From JACQFZ01 sp041485885 (GTDB lineage Bacteria; Pseudomonadota; Gammaproteobacteria; Acidiferrobacterales; Sulfurifustaceae), in the NCBI GenBank assembly GCA_041485885.1, contig JBGPKL010000096.1, positions 1 through 7,990 on the forward strand: a stretch of 7,990 nt of DNA, in the 5' to 3' direction. This document shows, piece by piece, positions 1 to 6,600 of the stretch (positions are counted from its first letter, which is position 1; the number at the start of each line of letters is the position of its first letter). The notes under the pieces are model-generated. The model had not been told where the DNA came from. It did no database searches and saw only the letters and a list, made by a program, of their open reading frames with translations. A program made the translations under genes and the position numbers.

Positions 1-159
1 AGCCAGCACATAGACCCCCGATGTTCTTGGTTGAGCAAGTTTTGTCTTCGAGTCTAGCCAACACTATGCAGAGCGAGCGGCGCATGCCGGTGACCGTTTT
101 ATCCGTCGAGGCGCAGGAGCGGAGAAGAGGAAGGGAGTGCGAAGTCGTACGCCGAATGG

Positions 160-171
160 ATATTCGAATAT
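160..171. promoter_or_regulatory. Perfect 12-bp palindrome, possible operator
   Basis: ATATTCGAATAT reads the same on both strands. It sits about 370 bases before the start codon of the large gene. A palindrome of this length could be a binding site for a dimeric regulator, but this is inferred only from symmetry. No known operator consensus is matched, and the distance from the gene is large. Confidence 0.2.
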
Positions 172-206
172 TGGCCACCACCCGTCCTACCCGCGACTCC
201 GCGATT

Positions 207-244
207 GCCGCCGCCTGCGGCGCCACCCGTTTTGAAAACGTTTT
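207..244. promoter_or_regulatory. GC hairpin followed by overlapping AT-rich palindromes
   Basis: GCCGC (207-211) pairs with GCGGC (217-221) around a five-base loop. Close behind lie CGTTTT-G-AAAACG (228-240) and the overlapping ten-base palindrome AAAACGTTTT (235-244). A short GC stem followed by T-rich sequence could be a weak terminator for a gene upstream of the window. The perfect symmetry of the second element fits a regulator site equally well. The T run is not directly attached to the stem, so the terminator reading is weak. Confidence 0.2.
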
Positions 245-248
245 AATG

Positions 249-299
249 AACACATCGCCGTGCACAAGGGGGCGCATGATTTTGGTGCACGTTTGTGTT
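249..299 (+). repeat. Imperfect inverted repeat with 13 paired bases
   Basis: AACACA (249-254) and CGTGCAC (259-265) are complementary, in order, to TGTGTT (294-299) and GTGCACG (285-291). The internal loop is asymmetric (four bases against two) and the terminal loop is 19 bases. The transcript could fold into a long interrupted hairpin on either strand. No U-run follows, so it is not a typical intrinsic terminator. Its role is unknown; it may be a leader RNA structure or a relic of a repeat element. Confidence 0.35.
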
Positions 300-479
300 T
301 GAGGCGTCACGGACGATCGACTGAAGTAGCCATACGTTGCGCCGACCTTCATCGCTTCGATAGTCATCGCCGAACGCGGCTAGACAATTTTGATTAGTGA
401 CTTGTCGCGATCGCACCGGCAATATAGCTTGCGTTGGTGAACGACCGCATGATAGAAATCCCACACCGATGTTAGGGGA

Positions 480-518
480 CGCGTGGGCTTATAGCCTGCG
501 CAAAAAATAATGCACGCG
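480..518 (+). promoter_or_regulatory. Nested inverted repeats just before the ribosome binding site
   Basis: CGCGTG (480-485) is complementary to CACGCG (513-518). Inside this lies GGCT (486-489) facing AGCC (493-496) across a three-base loop. The pair ends only eight bases before the Shine-Dalgarno, so an RNA fold here could influence translation. The arms are short, and such pairings can arise by chance in sequence of this composition. Confidence 0.2.
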
Positions 519-525
519 AGCTGTT

Positions 526-533
526 AAGGGAGG
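526..533 (+). promoter_or_regulatory. Ribosome binding site that fixes the start at 539
   Basis: AAGGGAGG is a strong purine-rich Shine-Dalgarno with five bases (CGCCA) before the ATG at 539. The next in-frame ATG, at 587 (Met17), has no such sequence before it, and choosing it would shorten the charged n-region of the signal peptide. The site therefore decides in favour of 539. Confidence 0.85.
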
Positions 534-538
534 CGCCA

Positions 539-643
539 ATGACGGCGAACAGCAAGCTCTGGGACGGCATCCGGTTTCATCAGTGGATGCGGCAAATTGG
601 GGCAGTACTGTTAGGGATGGGGTTAGTCGCCCTCGCGAGCGCA
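539..643 (+). other. Sec signal peptide (residues 1-35)
   Basis: The n-region carries K6, R12 and R18. The hydrophobic core runs IGAVLLGMGLVALA (20-33). The site ALASA before N36-P37 fits signal peptidase I (small residues at -3 and -1), although a proline at +2 is not ideal. No cysteine follows, so this is not a lipoprotein. The n-region is fairly long (about 19 residues). It implies export across the inner membrane; how the protein would pass the outer membrane is not visible. Confidence 0.8.
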
Positions 644-3600
644 AATCCCTTAGGCCCCGATAGCATCAAGCTCAGCCCCGCTACCATCACCGTCGATCCG
701 TCGTCATCCGTCCCTCCCGAAGTCCAAGCCCTCGAAACGCAAACCGGTCCGAACGCGCTCGATCGCAGCACGCTAACGGAACACACGGTCTACGGCAGCT
801 CGCGCGTCATCGCCCAGCTGAATACCGCGACGGAAGTGCGCGATATCCGCATCTTCGGCGCTGCGCCGTACGCGATATCCGTGCAGGCCGAGGTGAACGG
901 CGCGTTTCAGCCGGTGGCGGGCCTGCAGAATTTGAATCTCACCGCTCTGCCCGACGCGTGGAAAACCTATTCCGCCGCAACCGCGGTGACGACGGCGAAA
1001 CTGCGTTTCGACCTCACGCCGGTGAGCGGCAGCTCCGCGACCGGCCTCAAAGCGATTGAGATCTGGGGCAAAGGCGCGCGCGTGAATGTGAAGGACGCCG
1101 CGTCGCTCTTGAATGCGCTGCGCGGCACGACTCCGCCGACGCACGCCCGTCTTTATGCGGCAACACCGCAACAAGGCGTGATCGGCGGCACCAGCGACGA
1201 TCCGAGCGACAACAGTTTTAGTTTTACGCTCGATCGCGACCCCGGGAACTTCAAGCGCGTCTACCTCGCCTATGAAGTGCTTGGCCTTTCGCACTGGGCC
1301 GGCGCCGTACGCGCCATCAACGGCAACACGCCGCTCGGGGGCTTCACCTTACCCGCGTCCACTGACTGGTCGACGCAGCTCGAAGCGATTCATCCCGTAT
1401 GGCTGCAGCGCGGGGTCAACACAGTCTCCTTCAGCGCCTCCGGCCCGAGCAGCTACACCGTGCGCAACGTTTATCTCGTCGCCGAGCTCGAAAATGGCGC
1501 CAACTTCGTAGCCGACATCTCGGCGAACCAGCCCGAAGACGTCAATCCTTCGCAAGCGGTGCTGGACGGTGATCTCACCACCGGGTGGACACCATATCCG
1601 AGCGGCAACGTGCGCGCCGACACGCCGACGCTCACCCTCAACTTCGACAAGCCGACGCAAGTCGAAGGCGCCGCGTTCTACTTCGTCAATAACCTGAAAG
1701 GGAACATCGGCATCGACTACTTGAAGAACGGCGCGTGGACGAGCGCCGGTGTCAACATCGATACCCGCAAGCTCGTGACCGGCTGGAACACCATCGCCGC
1801 CCCGAGCGGCAGCGCCGCCGATGGCATGCGCCTCGTCTTCAGCGCCGGCCAAGGCTCGAGCGCCGATATCAAGGAACTTCAACCGATCGGCTCCGGCGTT
1901 GGCCCGACGTGGCCGGCGCGCTTCACCGTGAGCTTCCCCGACAACGGCCAGTATTACGGACGCACCGCCTACATTCGCGGCTTCATGCAACTGCTCGACA
2001 ACGGCTCGGGCGCGGCAACGATCACCATCGCCGGTCTACCCGCGCCGTCCACCGATGGCGCTTTCGGCGTTTCGCTCACGAAAGACGATGTCGGCCTCGC
2101 TAATCAGGGCGACAGCGAGCCGTGGTCGGTCGAAGTGAAAGCGGTCTACCCGAACGGGCAGAGCGTCTCGACGATCGTCGCGCTCAACAACTACCAGCCC
2201 GCGGTCGATTCGACCGCGGCGAACCTGCTGCCCGCGTACAACTTATCCGTACCGCCCGGCCAGGCGAAGAAAATCGCCTACGACGCCGCCACCCTCGACC
2301 TCCCGGCCGACGCGCTCGCCGCCGAGACGACCATCGGCGTAACGCCGCTGAAAGACGAAGACCTCGCGCGCCTCGACACCGGCATGACCAACACCACCAA
2401 AGGGCCGCGGCGCGGTTATCGCTTCACGCCGCACCCGATGAAGTTCAAGAGCAAGGTCAAGGTGACGCTGCCCTATCACCAAGCGCTGATCCCACCCGGC
2501 TCGACCGAGCAGGACATCAAGACCTTCTACTTCGACGATCAGTCGGGCTCCTGGAAAGAGCTCGAGCGCGTGAGCATCGACACCCAAGCCAACACCATCA
2601 CCTCGCTCACCGATCACTTCACCGACATGATCAACGCGACGGTGACGGTGCCGGATCATCCGCTCACGGCGTCGTTCAATCCGACGCAGATCAAGGACAT
2701 CAAGGCCGCCGATCCGGGCGCGCAGATCAACCTCATCGAGCCGCCCCGGGGAAACAACACCGGCGATGCGCGGCTCTCGTATCCGATCGAAGTCCCGCCC
2801 GGCCGCCTCGGCATGCAGCCGCAGCTCGCGGTGCAATACAATTCCTCCAGCGCCAACGGCTGGATGGGTATGGGCTGGGACGTTCCGATGCAAGCCGTCA
2901 CGATCGATACGCGCTGGGGTGTGCCGCGTTACGACGCGGGCCTGGAGACCGAGACCTACACGATGAGCGGGGAGATGCTCACGCCGGTCGCCCATCGAGG
3001 CGATCCGGTCGCGCGCAACACGAGCGGCGACAAGACCTTCCACGCGCGCGTCGAAGGCCAGTTCAAGCGCATCATCCGGCACGGCACGACGCCCTCGACG
3101 TACACCTGGGAAGTGACCGACAAGAACGGCGTCAGGTATCTGTACGGCGCCACCGACCCCGCCACCGAAACACTCAAGGACGCCACCGGCAACATCTTCC
3201 TCTGGGCGCTCTGCGAGATCCGCGATCCCAACGGCAACTTCGTGAAGTATCACTACGCGCCGGTCGCGGACACCGGCATCGCCGACGGAGTCGTGCCCGG
3301 CACGAACATTTATTTGCAGAGCATCAGCTACACCGGCAGCGGCGTCACCGAAGGTCCGTACACGGTTAGCTTCACCCGCGATCCTCAGTTGAGCGAGCCG
3401 CGGCGCCCCGACGTCATGATCGATGCGCGCGGTGGCTTCAAGCGCGTCACCGCCGATCTACTGCGCAAAATCGACGTCGCGCTCGGACCGCAGCTCATTC
3501 GCAGCTACGAGTTTAAATACAACGACAACCCCTACGGCGACAATCGCCCCGGCACCGCGTTCAACAAAACGCTGCTCACCTCCGTCACGCAGTTCAGCGC

Positions 3601-6600
3601 CGATGGCGCGCCGTTCAACTCGCACCGCTTCACCTACAACGATGAAGCGCGCGATACCAACGGCAACTACCACGGTTTCGCCGACTCAACCAACTGGGGC
3701 ATCGGCAACGATGGCATCGGCATTGGTCTGCTTGGCAAAGGAACCGCGAGCGCGCTCGGCGGCAGTCAAAGCATCGGCGCGGGCGGGCATCTGTACGTCG
3801 GCGTGGGCGTCGGTACCGATGTGACGAGCAAGAACAATTCAGGCGGTATCAAAATCGGTTTCAACCAGTCGAGCAGCGATACGCTGATCGCCATGGCCGA
3901 CATGAACGGCGACGGCCTACCCGATAAAGTATTCAAAGGCGGCGGCGGTTTCTTTTACCGTCCCAACCAATCGGGCCCGAACGGCCAGACCAGCTTCGGC
4001 GATCGTGTGCCGTTGCCGACGCTTCCCGCGATTTCGCGCGAACGCGTGACCTCGACCACGATCGGCGGCGAGATATATTTCGGGCTTCCGGTGATGGTTG
4101 ATTTCAATCGCGCCACCACGCAAGCGGATACCTATTTCGCGGACGTGAACGGCGACGGCCTCACCGACCTCGTGAGCGGCGGCCATGTTCTCTTCGGCTT
4201 CATCAACGCCGCGGGGGTGCCGACGTTCAGCGCCAACAGCGCCGATACGCCGGTGCCCGTCGGAGCCGGGGCGATCGACACCACCGATCTCCTCGAAAAT
4301 GCCGACGCGATCGAAGCCGAGCGCGCCGCGAACTTCCCGCTGCTCGATACCTTACGCCGCTGGGTCGCGCCGTACGACGGCGTTGTGAACATCAACGCCC
4401 CGGTGCATTTGATCCAGGACACCAGCGACGCGCGCGCGCAATACACCGGCGCCGACGGCGTACGCGTCGCGATTCAGCTCGAAGGCTCGGAGCTTTATGC
4501 GACCACCATCGCGGCTGACGACTACACGGTCAAAGTGCCGACCGGCGTGAACGCGGTTCCGGTACACCGCGGCGACCGGATCTACTTCCGCGTGCAATCG
4601 ATATTCGACGGCGCCTTCGATCAGGTCGCGTGGGACCCGGAGATTACTTATGCCAGCGTCGATACGACACGCACGGATGTCAACGACCTTACCGAGTTTC
4701 GCTATCTCGCCTCCGGTGACTTCACGCTCGCCGGCCGGGGCGCAAGCACGGTGACGCTGCCGCTCACCGGCACGCTGCATCTTGCCGGAAGTTTCGACAA
4801 AACCGGCGTTACTACCGACGATGTGACGCTCGTCATCACCCGTAACGGCACGGAAGTCTTCCGGCGCACGCTCGGCTTCGCCGAAACGACGAGTGTAACG
4901 ATCTCTCAGGACCTCGCGGTCACACAGCTCGATGTGCTCGAGTGGCGCGTCTTCGTCGATTCGCCGATCGACGCCACGCGCGTGCGATTGACGCCGTCCG
5001 CGTATTACACCGCCGCCGACGGTCTCGACAGCGTCGTCGACGACCAGGGCAATTTCATCGTGCGCGTCGACCCGCCGTTCGACATGGATCTGTATCCGAT
5101 CAGCTCGGCCACGACGCCGCAAGACTTCTTCACCGTGGCGTCAACCGGCACGTTGTCGGTGCAAGCGACGCTGCAGGTGAGCGGGCTGAACAGCGGCGAA
5201 TCGACGAGCGCTGTCTTCACCGTCAAGCGCCGCGGCGCGCTGCTCGCGAAGCAGCCGATTACCGTCACCGGCACCGGCTCCCCGGTCGACGTCACCGTCA
5301 CCGCGAATGTTGACGTCATTGCCGGCGATCAACTGTTCTTCGACGTCAGCTCGCGCGATCCACTCTTCGCCGCGCGCGTGACGTCGTTGCAAGTAACCGT
5401 GAACGGCACGACCGTTGTACCGTCCGCCGTGCACACGCGCGAGGCCGACGGCGCGTTGTTCCCGCAGCCCTACCGCGGTTGGGGCGCCGCCGGCTACAAC
5501 GGCAACAGCCCACGCAACGTGCAACCGATCAATCAAGCGCTGTTAGTCTTGAATGGGTCTTTCGATCCCAACAACGCGCGCGCGTATCCGTTCTTCCCGC
5601 GCCCGGCCGACGCGCGCTGGGGCGGAGTGGACGACTTGGCCTACGTCAAGGCCGGCTCCATGAGTTCCTCGCGTCTGGGATTGGACGACATTCGCATGCC
5701 GCGCTCCGAGCAGTTCGCCGGCGCCGCCGCACCCGCGCGCATCTCGCGCTCCGACAACGTCTCGGTGTCGATCGGTCTCGGCGCCAGCACCGGCAGCAGC
5801 CAGAGCCAACTCGAGTTCCAGGATCTAAACGGCGATCGCTTCCCCGACGTGATCGGTCAAGGCGGCGTTCAATACTCGCGCGCCGTCGGTGGCCTGGAAG
5901 CGGCCAAGCGCGCGCCGGGACTCGGTTCGGCGCGCAAGAGCAGTAACGAGAGTTTCAGCGCCAGCACCAGCGGCGGCGGCAATATCGCAACCGCCATCGC
6001 CGATGCCCGTGCCGGCATCGCGCCCTTTGGCGTGCGCCCCTCGACCAACGGCAATCAAAGTTCGGATATGCCGAAACTCGGCTTCGGCGGCGATGTGGGT
6101 TTCGGCACCTCCGCCACCGAGTTCGATCTGATCGATGTCAACGGCGACGGGCTGCCCGACAAAGTGTTCAAGGACGGCACCGTCGCGCTTAATCTCGGTT
6201 ACCGTTTCGCCTCGGCGGAAGCCTGGGGCGGTGGCATCGTCAACGACGGCCAGACGCTGAACGCCGGGGTCAACCTCGGCTTCAACACCGGTTTCTACAG
6301 TCTCGCCGGCGGCTTGAACCTCGGCATCGGCGCGTCCAGAAGCGATGAGACCTACGCCGACATCAACGGCGATGGCCTGCCCGATAAAATCATCGCCGGC
6401 AGTCCGCTCACGGTGCGCCTCAACACCGGTTCGGGCTTCACCGCGCCGATCGCCTGGCCGGGCGGGCACGATAAGGTCGCGATGGACAAGCACATCTCGC
6501 TCGGCGGCGGTGTGTTCATCACGTTCGGATTCTCCTACTTCGGCGTCAAGGTCGTCTTCAACCCCGGCGTGCATGCCTCGACCAGCATGGGCCGCCCGGA

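Larger units (their letters stand above)
1..538. other. Upstream intergenic region, no supported gene
   Basis: I see no convincing gene here. The short open frames on both strands lack a well-placed ribosome binding site, show no recognisable motifs and do not share the strong GC3 bias of the gene that follows. Base composition is visibly less GC-rich than downstream. A TAG at 11-13 could end an upstream gene, but only three codons precede it, so this cannot be judged. The region holds several dyad symmetries (160-171, 228-244, 249-299, 480-518), listed separately. I found no pair of -35 and -10 boxes with good sequence and spacing. TATAGC at 423-428 and again at 490-495 are the nearest -10-like words, but neither has a good -35 partner. 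No tRNA or rRNA is recognisable. Confidence 0.65.

Noticed and set aside
21..302. Small plus-strand open frame of 93 codons upstream
   Set aside because: No Shine-Dalgarno precedes ATG 21. The internal ATG at 156 is about 19 bases from the nearest purine-rich stretch. Composition and motifs do not look coding, and it crosses several dyad elements.
243..464. Minus-strand open frame of 73 codons upstream
   Set aside because: It is short, motif-free, has no clear ribosome binding site and shows no codon bias like the main gene.
587..589. Alternative start of the large gene at Met17
   Set aside because: There is no Shine-Dalgarno upstream, whereas ATG 539 has AAGGGAGG at the right distance.
2243..3253. 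Long minus-strand open frame (336 codons) opposite the SpvB region
   Set aside because: It mirrors the GC-rich codon pattern of the plus-strand gene, gives an arginine-, valine- and glycine-rich sequence without motifs, and overlaps fully with the strongly recognisable SpvB core.
2122..3369. Plus-strand open frame of 415 codons in another frame
   Set aside because: Its product is extremely rich in arginine, histidine and proline, as expected from shifted reading of GC-rich codons. The real frame over the same bases encodes ZU5-like and SpvB domains.
4352..5122. Minus-strand open frame of 256 codons
   Set aside because: It is an antisense shadow of the tandem beta modules, with arginine-rich composition, no ribosome binding site and no recognisable domain.
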